From Pseudomonas brassicacearum (GTDB taxonomy: Bacteria; Pseudomonadota; Gammaproteobacteria; Pseudomonadales; Pseudomonadaceae), in contig NZ_CP045701.2 of the NCBI RefSeq assembly GCF_009601685.2, positions 3,534,001 through 3,598,000 of the forward strand: a DNA stretch of 64,000 bases, given 5' to 3'. The notes beneath the pieces are model-generated. The model ran no database searches. It saw nothing but the letters and a program-made list of their open reading frames with translations, and had not been told where the DNA came from. Below are positions 42,601 to 54,871 of this stretch, in pieces (position 1 is the stretch's first letter; each line of letters starts with the position of its first letter). A program made the translations under genes and the position numbers.

Positions 42601-44250
42601 GCTCAACGAACAGGCCAACCGCCTCGCCCACCGCCTGCGTGCGGCCGGCGTGCAACCCCAGGCGCTGGTGGCCATCGTCCTGGAGCGCTCGGTGCAGATG
42701 ATTGTCGCCACCATGGCGGTGCTCAAGGCCGGTGCCGCCTACGTGCCCATCGACCCGAGTTCGCCCCAGGAACGCCTCGCCTATGTGCTACGCGACAGCG
42801 GCGCCCGCCAGGCCATCGCCAGCCAGGGCGTGAGCCCGGCGCTACAGGCCCTGGGCATTGAAGTGTTCGAGGCCGCCACGGACAGCACCTTCAGCGCTGC
42901 CAACCTGCCCAACGTCAGCGCGGCGGACCATCTCTGCTATGTGATCTATACCTCGGGCTCCACCGGAGAACCGAAGGGCGCATTGCTCGAACACCGCAAC
43001 GTCGTGCGCCTGCTGCACAACAATCGCCTGGACTTCCAATTCAGCGCCGACGACGTCTGGTCGTTGTTCCACTCCAACGCCTTCGATTTCTCGGTCTGGG
43101 AAATTTTCGGTGCCCTGCTCTACGGTGCGCGCCTGAGCCTGGTGCCCGAGGCCCTTCGCCGCGATCCAGTACAATTGCTGGGTTTCCTTGAAAGCGAGCA
43201 GGTGACGGTGCTAAACCAGACGCCGTCGGCGTTCCTGCAACTGAGCGCCGCAGCCCTGGCAACGCCGGATGTGCGCCTGGAACGCTTGCGCTACGTGATT
43301 TTCGGCGGGGAAAGCCTGGAACTGGGTAAGCTCGACGCCTTCCACCGTGCCTTCTCCCACGTGGCGCTGGTGAACATGTACGGCATCACCGAAACCTGCG
43401 TACACGTGACCTACAAGGCCATTAGCGCCGCAGATATCGCCGCCGGAATATCCAATGTCGGACGGCCGATTCCGACCACCGTGGCCTACGTGCTCGATGC
43501 CCATCAACGCCTGCTGCCGGTGGGTGTGGCCGGTGAAATCTGCGTCGGTGGGCTGGGGGTGGGTCGTGGCTACCTGAACCGCCCGGCCTTGAGCGCCGAA
43601 CGTTTCATTGCCGACCCGTTCCGGCCCGGCGAGCGGCTGTATCGTTCCGGGGACCTGGGCAAGTTGCTCGACAATGGTGAAATCGTTCACCTCGGCCGGA
43701 TCGACGCCCAAGTGAAGATTCGCGGTTTCCGCATCGAGCTGGGCGAGATCGAAGCCAAGCTGCTGGCCTGTGACGGTGTGCGGGAAGCGCGGGTATTGGC
43801 CCGCGAAGACGCGAACCAGGGCAAGCGCCTGGTCGCCTACCTGATCCCCAAGGCGGGTGCCGTGCTGCAAGTGGCAGCATTACGCAAGCAGTTGGGGGCG
43901 ACCCTGCCCGACTACATGATCCCCAGCGCCTTTGTCAGCTTGCACGCCTACCCACTGACCGCCAACGGCAAGCTCGACCAGGACGCGCTGCCGGCACCGG
44001 ACCTGGACGCCATGTCCGAACGCGGTTATGCCGTGCCCGAAGGCGCCACCGAAATGGCCCTGGCGCAGATCTTCCAGGAGCTGCTGGGTCTCGAACGGGT
44101 GGGACGCAGTGACAGTTTCTTTGAATTGGGCGGGCATTCGCTGCTGGCCGCGCAACTGGTTTCCCGGGTCCGGCAGCAGTTGGGCGGCGACCTGATGCTG
44201 CGCGAACTGTTCAGCCATCCCACCGTGGAGGAACTGGCACGGGTGGTCGG
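39632..44250 (+). other. Module 6 (C, extra C-fold domain, A-Thr, T)
   Basis: C6 (about 39770-41090) has HHIISDG. A second, full-length C-fold domain (about 41130-42480) follows, with HHLLADR and VGPLDNL where C domains have VGFFVNT. Then A6 with code DFWNIGMVH (Thr) and T6 with LGGHS. Confidence 0.85.
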
Positions 44251-47200
44251 CGGGCTGCCAAACCCCAGCACCGAGACCATCGGCCTGGCAGACCGCAGCG
44301 CGCCCCTGGCACTGTCCTTTGCCCAGCAACGCCTGTGGTTCCTCGACCAGCTCGATGCCGGCGCGGGCAGCGCGTATCACATGCCCGCCGCGCTGTTGAT
44401 GCGCGGCGTTCTCGATCAGGTCGCGCTGAAGGCGGCCCTGGATCGCCTGGTGGCGCGTCACGAAAGCCTGCGCACCACCTTCGAACGCCGAGGTGAGCAG
44501 CCGGTGCAGATCATTGCCGCGCCAAACTGCGGCTTTGCCCTCAGCGAACAAGACCTGCGCGCGCTGCCTTATGAGCAGGCCAGCCTCAGCGCGGCGCGGA
44601 TCGGCAACAGCGAAGCCCTGGCGCCGTTCGACCTGGCCCGAGGGCCGCTGATTCGCGGCCGCCTGCTGCGCTTGGCCGACGATGAGCACATCCTGTTGAT
44701 CACCCAGCACCACATCATCTCCGACGGCTGGTCGGTGGGTATCCTGGTCAAGGAGCTGGCCGCCCTTTACCAGGCCTTCAGCCAACACCAGGCCGACCCG
44801 CTGCCCGTCCTGCCGATCCAGTACGCCGACTACGCGGCCTGGCAACACCAGGCCCTGGACGGCGAACACCTCAACCGCCAGGCGGACTTCTGGCGCGAGC
44901 ACCTCGGCGGCGCCCCGGCCCTGCTGTCCTTGCCCACCGACCGTCCGCGCCCGGCCATGCAAAGCTACCGCGGCGGCGACGTCCCGGTGCAGATCACCCC
45001 GGCGTTGCGCGAGCGCCTGGAACGCTTCTGCCAACAGCACAACGTCACCTTGTTCATGGCGTTGCTCAGCGCCTGGTCGGTGCTCATGGCGCGCCTGGGC
45101 AATGAGCGCGACGTGGTCATCGGTGTGCCGACGGCCAACCGCGGGCGTACCGAAACCGAAAACCTGATCGGCTTCTTCGTCAACACCCTGGCCCTGCGGG
45201 TGAACCTGACGGAGAACCCAAGCGTGCTTGAGTTGCTGGAGCAGATCAAACAGACGACGCTGGCCGCCCACGAAAACCAGGACATTCCGTTCGAACAAGT
45301 CATCGAAGCCCTGCAACCGCCGCGCTCGCTGAGCCACAACCCGCTGTGCCAGGTCGCCCTGTCACTGGACAATACCCCGGACGGCGGCGAACTGAGCCTG
45401 CCCGGGCTGACCCTGGCGCCCGTGGCCCAGGCCCATGAAACCGCGCAGTTCGACCTGATGCTGACCCTGGGCAACGACGGCGGCGACCTGGCCGGGGTGA
45501 TCGAATACGCCAGCGACCTGTTCGACCGTGCCACCGTGGAACGCTTTGCCCAACATTTCCAAATACTGCTGGAAGCAATGGTCGAGGCGGTCGAGCAACC
45601 GGTGCTGAGCCTGCCGTTGCTCAGCCCGGCACAGCGCCAGGCCTCGCCGGCAACGCTGCCGCCCAAGGCGGCATGCGCCCCCGGGTTGCTGATCCACCAG
45701 CGCTTCGAACAATTCGCCGCCGCTCACCCCCAGGCCATCGCCCTGGTATTTGGCGAACTTCAACTGAGTTATCAAGACCTCAACCGCCGGGCCAACCGCA
45801 TCGCCCAGGCGTTGCTCGCCCAGGGTGTACGTCCTGATGACCGGGTGGCGATCCTGGCCCGGCGCGGGGTGGAAATGGTCTGTGGGGTACTGGGTGTGCT
45901 CAAGGCTGGCGGCGCCTATGTACCGCTGGACCCGGCCTACCCCAGCGAACGCCTCGGTTATCTGCTGACGGATAGCGCCCCGGTGGCCCTGTTGGCGCAA
46001 CCGGCCTGCCTCGACGTCTTGCCTGAACATCAGGTGCCGGTGGTGGACCTGACCGATGACATGGCGGCGCCGGATCAGGCGGATGGCGCCCTTGACCGCA
46101 ACCCCGACGCCGATACCCTCGGTCTGGCGTCGCGGCACCTGGCCTATGTCATCTACACCTCGGGTTCCACCGGGCTGCCAAAGGGCGTACTGGTGGAACA
46201 CGGCAATGTCGCACGGCTGTTCGACACCACCGCCGGGCTGTTCGATTTCGGCCGCGACGATGTCTGGACGCTATTCCACTCCTTTGCCTTCGATTTCTCG
46301 GTCTGGGAGATCTGGGGCGCGCTGAGCTACGGCGGCAAGCTGGTGATCGTCCCCAGCGAGGTGGCGCGTTCGCCCGATGACTTCTACGGGCTGGTCTGCC
46401 AGCAGCGGGTCACGGTCCTGAACCAGACGCCGAGCGCCTTCCGCCAGTTCATCGAAGCCCGCGGGCGCAGCGACCAGGAACATGCCCTGCGTGAAGTGAT
46501 CTTCGGCGGCGAGGCTCTGGACTTCCGCAGCCTGCGGCCCTGGACCGCGCGCACCGCCCTGTCGCGCACCCGCCTGGTGAATATGTACGGGATCACCGAA
46601 ATCACCGTGCACGCTACGTATTACCCGATCAGCCAAGTGGAAATCGACAGCGGCGCGCCCAGCCTGATCGGCCCGCCCCTGCCCGACCTGTGCCTGCGCA
46701 TCCTCGACGAGTACCAGCAACCGGTGCCGGTGGGGGTCGATGGCGAGATCTACATCGGCGGCGCGGGAGTGGCCCGGCATTACCTGAACCGCGACGCCCT
46801 CAATGCTGAACGGTTCATCAGCGATCCCTATGCCGCGGCGACCGGCGCACGCTTGTACCGCACCGGCGACATCGCCCGCTACCGCGCCGACGGCGGCGTG
46901 GTCTACGTGGGCCGCAACGATTCGCAGATCAAGATCCGCGGTTTCCGCATCGAGCTGGGGGAAATCGAAGCCCAACTGCTGGCCCTGCCGCAGGTGCGCG
47001 AAGCCCTGGTGATCGTGCGTGAGGACTCGCCCGGCGACAAACGCCTGGTGGCGTACCTGATCGCCCATGACGACGTCGTGCTCGAGTCTTCGACACTGCG
47101 TAGCCAACTGGCCGATGTGCTGGCCGAACACATGCTGCCCAGCGCCTTCGTAACCCTGCAAGCGTGGCCGTTGACCACCAACGGCAAGCTGGACCGCAAT

Positions 47201-50200
47201 GCCTTGCCGGCGCCGGATTTGTCTGCCGCCGCGAGCCAGCACTACGAAGCCCCCCTGGGCGACATCGAACGCACCCTGGCCAGCGCCTGGCAGGAACTGC
47301 TCGGGGTTGAACGAGTGGGTCGCCAGGATCACTTCTTCGAGCTGGGGGGCCACTCGTTCCTGGTCATCAGCCTGATCGAGCGCCTGCGCCAGGCCGACCT
47401 GCAATTGGATGTGCGCACGGTGTTTGCCGCGCCGACCCTCAAGGCCATGGCGACTGTCCTGGCCGGTGGCAACAACGCCCAACGGGTCGTCCCGGCCAAC
47501 CTGATCCCGGCCGACTGCACGGCCATCGAACCGCACATGCTGCCGCTGGTAACCCTCAGCCAGGGGGAAATCGAGCAGATCGTCGACGACGTGCCAGGCG
47601 GGGCCGCCAACGTGCAGGACATCTATCCGCTGTCGTCGCTGCAGGAAGGCATCCTGTTCCACCACTTGTTGCAGTCCGAAGGCGACGCCTACCTGATGCG
47701 CACGGTGGTGACGTTCAGCCGTCGCCAGGTGCTCGACGACTTCCTTGCCGCCGTGCAAGTGGTCATCGACCGGCATGACATCCTGCGCACCGCCCTGCGC
47801 TGGCACGGCTTGCCGCAACCGGTGCAAGTGGTGCATCGCCAGGCGCAACTGCCCGTGGTTACCCTGGACTGCTTCCCCGGCGAAGACGCCCTGCAGATCC
47901 TGCGCGAGCATACCGATACTCATCACCTGCGACTCGATTTGCAGCGCGCGCCACTGATCGCCGCGTACATCATCTACGACGAATCCCACGCCCAATGGTT
48001 GCTGGCGTTGCTCGACCATCACCTGGTCAGCGATAACGTCACCTTGCGCCTGATCATGCTGGAAATTCAGGCGATCCTGGCCGGCCAGGCCGACAGCCTG
48101 CCGCCCTCCCAGCCTTATCGTAATTTCATCGCCCAGGCCGCCAGCGTGTCCCAGGCCGATCACGAAGCCTATTTCCGTCGCTTGCTGGCCGATGTCGACG
48201 CCACCACCGCGCCTTACGGCGTGCTGGATGTCCGGGGCAACGGTGCGGGAATCAAGCGCGCCGTGAAATACCTGGGCGACGAGCTCAGTGCCCAGGTGCA
48301 TCGCCTGGCACGCCAGCAAGGCGTACCCACTTCCGTGTTGTTCCATGCGGCCTGGGGCTTGGTGGTGGCGGCGACCAGCGGCCGCGACGACGGGATTTTC
48401 GGCACGGTGCTGTCGGGCCGCTCCCAAGGCACCGCCGGTGCCGACCACGCCTTGGGGATGTTCATCAACACCCTGCCGATGCGCATTCGCTTGCAGCAGA
48501 ACACCGTCAGCGACATTGTCCGCGACGCCTACCAGCAACTCAGTGAACTGCTGACCCACGAACAGGCGTCCCTGGCCCTGGCCCAGCGTTGCAGCGCGGT
48601 GGATGCCTCGCTGCCCTTGTTCACGGTGATCCTCAACTGCCGCCATGGCGACCTGGTGAACGCCTCCGGGGAAAACGTCGAAGACATGGGCGACCACGAA
48701 GGCATGCAGTTCATTGCCTCCGAAACCCGCACCAACTACCCCATCGAGATTGCCGTGGCGAATGTGGACAGCGGGTTCTCCCTGACCGCCCAATCCATCA
48801 CCGGCATCGACCCGCAACGCATCGCCTCCTACCTCGCCCAGGCCGTGACCGCCTTGGTCGAAGCCCTTGAACACGCCCCCGAACGCCTCGCCAGCCAGTT
48901 GGAGGTGGTGCCCGAAAGCGAGCGGCAATTGCTGCTGACGGATTTCAACCGCACCACCAGCGATTTCGGCACCGCGCAACCGATCCATCACCTGTTCGAA
49001 AGCCAAGTCCAGGCCAACCCCGACGCCGTGGCCCTGGTCTGTGAACAGCAACAACTGACCTATCGCCAGCTCAATCGCCGCGCCAACCACCTGGCCCGGC
49101 AGTTGCTCGCCCTCGGCATCGAACCCGATCAGCGCGTGGCCGTCTGTGCCGAGCGCAGCCTGGACATGATCGTCGGCCTGCTCGGCGTGCTCAAGGCCGG
49201 CGCCGCCTACGTGCCCATCGACCCGGCCCATCCCGCCGAACGCATGGCCTTCATGCTCCAGGACAGCCAGCCACGGGCGCTGTTGACCCAGTCGGCCCTG
49301 TCCTTGCCGGCAGGCACGCTGCCCCTGGTGTTGCTCGATACCCGCGATTCGTTGCTGGCCGTCGATGATCCAGACTTCGATACCAACCCGCAGATACCGG
49401 GCCTGACGCCCGAGAACCTGGCCTATGTGATCTACACCTCCGGTTCCACCGGCCAGTCCAAGGGCGTGATGGTCGAGCACCGTTCGGTGTTCAACTTCTG
49501 GCAGGTGCTGCGCCGCACCACCCACCAGCATTGCCCGTCCCCGGCCACCGTGGCGCTGAATGCCGGGTTCTTCTTCGACATGTCGATCAAGGGCATCGCC
49601 CAGTTGTTCTCCGGCCATCGGCTGGTGATCATTCCGCAACTGATCCGCGCCAGCGGCCACGAGTTGCTGGACTTCCTCGAACAGCACCAAGTGCACGCCT
49701 TCGACTCCACGCCGTCGCAGCTCGACACCCTGCTCGCCGCCGGCCTGCTGGAGCGCAGCCGCTACCAACCGGTGAGCGTGCTGCTCGGCGGCGAGGCGAT
49801 CAATGCCGCGACCTGGACGAAGCTACGCAACTGCCCGAGCATCCGTTTCTACAACATGTACGGCCCGACCGAATGCACGGTGGACGCCACCATCGACCTG
49901 ATCCGCGACCTGGGCGAGCGGCCGAGCATTGGCCGGCCGATTGCCAACGTCCAGGTGCACGTGCTCGATGCCCGCGGCGAACCGACGCCGTTGGGCGTGG
50001 CCGGTGAACTGCACATCGGTGGCGCCGGCGTGGCCCGGGGTTACCTGAACCGACCGGAGCTGAGCGCCGAGCGTTTCGTCGTCGATCCGTTCAGCACTGA
50101 GCCGAACGCACGCCTGTACAAGACCGGCGACCTCGGCCGCTGGCTGGCCGACGGCACACTGGAATACCTGGGCCGCAATGACTTCCAGGTGAAGATCCGT

Positions 50201-53200
50201 GGTTTCCGCATCGAGCTGGGGGAAATCGAGAACGTCTTGCTGGGTTGTGCCGGTGTCACCGACGCCGTGGTGATCGCTCGCGAGGACAATCGCCTGGTGG
50301 CGTACCTCTGCGGTGAACCGGCCAACGCCGAACACCTGCGCAGCGCCCTGCTCGAGCATCTGCCCGAATACATGGTGCCCAGCGCCTTCGTCCACCTCGA
50401 TGCCCTGCCCCTGACCGCCAACGGCAAGCTCGACCGCCGCGCCCTGCCGGCTCCCGGCCAAGACTCCCTGGCCAGCAAAACCTACGAAGCGCCCCAGGGC
50501 GACACCGAAATCGCCATTGCCGAGATATGGAAAGGTTTACTGCACCTGGACCAGGTCGGCCGTCATGACGGCTTCCTTGAACTCGGCGGGCATTCGCTGC
50601 TCGCCGTGCAACTGCTGTCACGGCTGCGGCGCAAGCTGGGCGCACGGCTGACGCTACGCGAACTGTTCGACGCGCCGACCGTGCGTGGCCTCGCCGCCCT
50701 GGTACACGCGGCCTCGCCCACCGAGGCCGTGTCGATTCCCTTGGCCAATCGCGCCGCACGCCTGCCGCTGTCCTTCTCGCAACAGCGGTTGTGGTTCCTC
50801 GATCACCTGGACCACGCGGCGGGCGCGGCCTATCACCTGCCGCTGGCCTTGAGCCTGAAGGGAACGCTGGACAAAACGGCGTTGCAAGCGACCCTCGACC
50901 GCCTGGTGGCGCGTCACGAAACCTTGCGCACGCGGTTCGAGCTGGTGGACGACGAACCCTTGCAAAAAATCGCGCCGGCCGACTACGGCTTCCGGCTGGA
51001 GCAACAGGACCTGCGCGCCGTCGCCCCCACTGAACGCCAGGCCACGCTCGAACACCTCGGCCAGATCAACGCCACCCAGCTGTTCGACTTGCACAACGGA
51101 CCACTGCTGCGCGGCCACCTGGTGCAATTGGCCGATGATGAACATGTACTGTTCATCACCTTGCATCACATCGTTTCCGACGGTTGGTCCAACAGCGTGC
51201 TGGCCCGTGAGGTCAGCGTGCTCTACAACGCCTTCACCCAAGGCCAGAAAGACCCGTTACCGCCCCTGGCGTTGCAATACGTGGACTATGCCGCCTGGCA
51301 ACGACAATCCCTTGAAGGCCCGACGCTGCAAGCGCAGATCGACTTCTGGCGGCAGCACCTGGAAGGTGCGCCCGTGCTGCTGAACCTGCCGCTGGATCGT
51401 CCGCGCCCGGCAATCCAGCGTTATACAGGCGGCATCATCGAGTGCAGCTTTTCGCCAGCCCTCAGCGCCGACCTGCGCGCGTTCAGCCAAGCCCAGGGCA
51501 CCACGCTGTTCATGGTATTGCTGGCCGGCTGGTCGGTGTTGATGAGCCATCTGAGCGGCCAACGCGACGTGGTGGTCGGCACACCGGTGGCCAACCGTCA
51601 GCGGCCGGAGCTGGAAGCGTTGATCGGTTTCTTCGCCAACACCCTGGCGCTGCGAGTCACCACTGAGCAAGACACTCGCGTCGACGAACTGCTGGGACGA
51701 ATCAAGGACCTGACCCTGGCCGCCTACAATCACCAGGACCTGCCTTTCGAACAGGTGGTGAGCGCCCTGCAACCGACGCGCAGCATGAGCCACAGCCCGT
51801 TGTTCCAGGTGATGTTGAGCCTGGACAACACGCCACCGGCACCGTTGCAATTGCCTGGGCTTGAGGTGCAAACCCTGGCGAGCCCCCACAACACCACGCA
51901 GTTCGACCTGTCACTGTCCCTGATCGACAATGGCGAGCGCATCGGTGGCAGCCTGCAATACGCCAACGACCTGTTCGACATTGCCACCGTGCAGAATATC
52001 GCCGGATTGTTTGCCAAGGTCCTGGAAAACCTGGTGAGCGATCCACAGCAGTCCATCGGCCAGTTGTTGCAGAACACCCCGCCGCTGGTGCGCTCGGCCA
52101 ATGCCATCGTCCAACCCGTCATCGCTGAGGACGGTCCTGCCCCGCTGCCTTACGAAGCGCCCCAGGGTGACACCGAGATCGCCATCGCGGCCCTCTGGCG
52201 GGACCTGTTCAAACAGGAGCGGATCAGTCGCCATGACGACTTCTTCAGCCTCGGCGGCATTTCGCTGATGGCGGTGCAAATGGCCTCTCGCCTGCGCAAA
52301 GTCCTGGGTAAACCGATCGCCGTGCGCGACCTGTTCGTCGAGCCGACCATCGCCGGTTTCGCCCGAACCCTCGATGGCCAGTCACGGCCGGGCGCCCAGC
52401 GCAATCTGGTGCCGATCCGCCGTACCGGTTCCCAGCGGCCGTTGTATCTGGTCCATCCTCTGGGCGGTGAGGTGCAATATGCGCGGGATCTGGCACCGGT
52501 GCTCGATCCCCAGGTACCGGTTTATGGCTTGGCCGCCAGTGGCTTGGTGGCAGGCGAGGCACCGCTGTCCGATGTACCGGCCATTGCGACGCGTTACCTG
52601 ACGGCCATCCGCCAGATCCAGCCGCAAGGTCCGTACCGAATCGCCGGTTGGTCGGCCGGTGGCCTGATCGCCTATGAAATGGCGCGGCAACTACAGGCCG
52701 GTGGTGAAGTTGTAGAGTTCCTTGGCATCATCGATGCCTCGGCCCGCCCGGATCCGATGCCTGAACAATCGATCAGTGAAGCGCAGTTCCTGATGGCCTG
52801 GCTGCCCGAGGGGATCGATCCTGATCTGCTTCGGCAACTGACGGCGCTGGCGGAACACGCCGCCATCGAGGCGATGCTGGCGCTGTGCATGACCCATCGC
52901 CTGCTACCGGAGGAGTTGCCCCACGACATCGACGCCGCCCTGCTGCGCATTCATCTGGAAGTGGCTTATCGGATGCGACTGGCCATCGGCGCCTACGTCA
53001 GCCCACCCAGCCCGCTCAAGGTGTCGCTGTTCACCGCGAGCGAACAGCAACGCAGCGACCCGACCCTGGGCTGGCGTGGGTTGCTGGCCGATCAGGTGAG
53101 CGTGACGGCACTGCCCGGCACCCACAACACGTTGGTCAAGGCGCCCTATGTGGCCAAGCTGGGCGAAGCGATTTCCCTGGCCTTGAAAACCGCTACGGTG

Positions 53201-53206
53201 TCATAA
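39632..53206 (+). CDS. Nonapeptide NRPS, modules 6-9 with thioesterase
   Basis: Synthetase of 4524 aa. Approximate residues: C6 47-487; second C-fold domain 500-950; A6 959-1453; T6; C7 1557-2003; A7 2020-2525; T7; C8 2654-3107 (dual type); A8 3117-3607; T8; C9 3710-4153; T9 4177-4247; TE 4257-4524 with GWSAGG. Codes: Thr (DFWNIGMVH), Thr (DFWNIGMVH), Asp-like (DMKDLGMVD). Module 9 has no A domain, as in SyrE; it should receive 4-Cl-Thr from SyrB1 through SyrC, after which the TE closes the lactone onto Ser1. The start at 39632 overlaps the stop of the previous gene (ATGCTTAA), indicating coupled translation; a 24-residue in-frame extension from 39560 lies inside the preceding gene and is unlikely. 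Confidence 0.93.
44251..47460 (+). other. Module 7 (LCL C, A-Thr, T)
   Basis: C7 has HHIISDG. A7 code DFWNIGMVH predicts Thr, which is dehydrobutyrine in all syringomycin-family peptides. T7 reads LGGHSF. Confidence 0.85.
47461..50710 (+). other. Module 8 (dual-type C, A-Asp-like, T)
   Basis: C8 has HHLLQSEGD and HHLVSDN, with Asn where most dual domains here have His. A8 nearly equals A3. The family position is 3-hydroxy-Asp, made by the SyrP-type enzyme on T8 (LGGHS). Confidence 0.75.
48783..50592 (+). repeat. Repeat B, copy 2 (C8 end, A8, T8)
   Basis: Partner of 31181-32990. Similarity ends in the T domain near the LGGHS codons. Confidence 0.85.
50711..53206 (+). other. Module 9 (C-T without A) and thioesterase
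   Basis: C9 has HHIVSDG. Directly after it comes T9, with LGGIS in place of LGGHS, then a type I TE (HPLGGEVQYARDL, GWSAGG, late His in GTHNTLVK). The absent A domain is the mark of the syringomycin-type trans-loading of 4-Cl-Thr. Confidence 0.9.
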
Positions 53207-53270
53207 CAGCCTTGGGCTGCCCCGCGAGCAATTCGCTGGGCAGCCGATGATGTGCAAGCTGACCCATCGT

Positions 53271-53296
53271 CATCGCGAGCAGGCTCGCTCCCACAG
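53271..53296. repeat. Single REP unit downstream of the nonapeptide NRPS
   Basis: CATCGCGAGCAGGCTCGCTC followed by CCACAG, the same family as the REP pairs near 19.8 kb. It may help to end the NRPS transcript. Confidence 0.6.
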
Positions 53297-53323
53297 GTTT
53301 CACCCCTGATCCGCGGGCCAAAA

Positions 53324-53371
53324 TGTCCCCGTTTTCCGCTACAGACGTTTCCTACCTGCAACCGCTTAAAT
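53324..53371 (+). promoter_or_regulatory. syr-syp-like box and -10 element for braA
   Basis: TGTC-N12-TACA (53324-53343), GAC, 19 bases, TTAAAT (53366-53371). The flanks (TTTCCTAC, AACCGC) also match the right-edge copy at 63802. The braA start lies about 105 bases after the -10. Confidence 0.62.
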
Positions 53372-53478
53372 AACCCCTCAAGCTGAATCGTTTCTGTGGA
53401 CGGAGTCCACAGGCGATGTCCGGTCGCCCGCCCATCAGGATTTTCACCCACCGCACGATCACTCTAAAAGGGAGCCTT

Positions 53479-54744
53479 ATGCATGTGATCATTACGGCCA
53501 TCGGCTCAGCCGGTGACGTTCACCCATTTATCGGGATCGGCCGCACCCTCGCCGCACGTGGGCATCGGATAACCTTTTGCGCCAGCGCGGCGTTCGCGCC
53601 GGTAATCGAGCGCTGTGGCTTCAAGTTCCTGCCCTTGGGTACCCGCGAGGAATATCAAGCGGTCATGGCTGACCCGGCGTTGTGGCATCCGCGCACGTCA
53701 CTGCCCACCCTATGGAAAACCGTCGGCGGTACATTGCACGAGCAGTATCGGCTACTGGAGCAAGCGTGTGACGACGACACCGTCCTGTTGGGCTCGTTGT
53801 GGGCGTTTTCCGCGCGCCTGCTGCAGGAAAGACACGGCGTCCCCCTGGTCACCGGCCAGGTCACACCGTTCGCCATCTGGTCGCCCCTCGCGCAACCCGT
53901 CCAACCACCTGGAACGAACCTGCCGGCCTTCGTACCGTATCCCTTGAGGCGCCTGCTGCTGGGGGTCATCGAGCACACGTTCCTCGATCGGCTCATGAAG
54001 CCTGAGCTCAACGGCTTTCGCCGCGAATTGGGCTTGCCCCCGGTCAAACGCATCATCAGTCAGTGGATCTCCTCGCCAGACCGGGTATTGGGGTTGTTTG
54101 CCGACTGGTTCGCCCCAATCCAACAGGACTGGCCAGCCCAAACGGTATTGACCGGGTTCCCGTTATTCGATGAGTCCGGCTTCGAGGCGCCAGACACTGA
54201 ACTGGAGGATTTCTTGAGCGTGGCCCCGCCGGTGGTGTTTACCCCGGGTTCAACGACGGTCAATGCCGAACAGTATTTCGCCGCGGCGGCGAAAGCGCTG
54301 AAGTTGATCGACCGCCGCGGCGTATTCCTCACCCGCCAGCCGGTCGACCCGTCGTTGTCCAGCGACGGCAGGATCCTGGTCAGGCCTTACGTCCCCATGA
54401 GCCGCATCCTGCCCCACACCTCGACCCTGGTGCATCACGGCGGCGTCGGCACCACGGCCCTGGCAATCGCCGCCGGGGTGCCACAGATCACCACGCCCTT
54501 TGCGCACGACCATTTCGACAACGCCGCGCGAATACAACGCCTGGGGTGCGGCTTGCAGGTGTCCACGCCGGCCTCTGCCGAGTCACTGGCCACGGCCCTG
54601 GACACGGTGCTGAACAGTCCTGACGTGCGCGCCAGTTGTGACCGCTACAGCAAGTTGATGGCCAGTGGTGACAGCGCCCGCGAAGCGGCAGCGCTGCAAG
54701 TCGAGGCCATCGCCCGCAGAGCCGCCATCTATCACGTCGCGTAA
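53479..54744 (+). CDS. braA: GT1-type glycosyltransferase, BraA-like
   Basis: 421-aa glycosyltransferase of the GT1/MGT group that contains RhlB. The C-terminal nucleotide-sugar motif HHGGVGTTALAIAAGVP followed by HDHFDNA is near residue 320; the N-terminus MHVIITAIGSAGDVHPF has the Gly-rich acceptor-side loop. In brabantamide synthesis BraA is assigned to adding the rhamnose. The start at 53479 follows AAGGGAG; an in-frame ATG at 53416 lies inside the leader without a site. It precedes the Ser-Pro NRPS by 127 bases and has its own regulatory box. Assignment rests on the three-gene context as well as the family. Confidence 0.82.
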   Translation: MHVIITAIGSAGDVHPFIGIGRTLAARGHRITFCASAAFAPVIERCGFKFLPLGTREEYQAVMADPALWHPRTSLPTLWKTVGGTLHEQYRLLEQACDDDTVLLGSLWAFSARLLQERHGVPLVTGQVTPFAIWSPLAQPVQPPGTNLPAFVPYPLRRLLLGVIEHTFLDRLMKPELNGFRRELGLPPVKRIISQWISSPDRVLGLFADWFAPIQQDWPAQTVLTGFPLFDESGFEAPDTELEDFLSVAPPVVFTPGSTTVNAEQYFAAAAKALKLIDRRGVFLTRQPVDPSLSSDGRILVRPYVPMSRILPHTSTLVHHGGVGTTALAIAAGVPQITTPFAHDHFDNAARIQRLGCGLQVSTPASAESLATALDTVLNSPDVRASCDRYSKLMASGDSAREAAALQVEAIARRAAIYHVA

Positions 54745-54871
54745 TCACGATTCGATGAGTGACCTGTGGCGAGGGGATTGTCACTTTTCTCAAGTGAACG
54801 GCATCACGGCCTGACGGCATCTTTTTTTCATTCGCTTCATCGGGCCAGCGGATCGGCCCACGGAGAACACC

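Noticed and set aside
46271..49768. Very long open frame (over 1100 codons) on the strand opposite the nonapeptide NRPS
   Set aside because: It mirrors the GC-rich codons of the NRPS, has no recognisable domain and no ribosome site. The same kind of shadow frame appears opposite nearly every NRPS stretch, for example 25462-28005.
54765..54830. Possible terminator between braA and braB (weak CACTT/AAGTG stem and a later T-run)
   Set aside because: The stem has only five pairs and the T-run is about 40 bases away; read-through is more likely.
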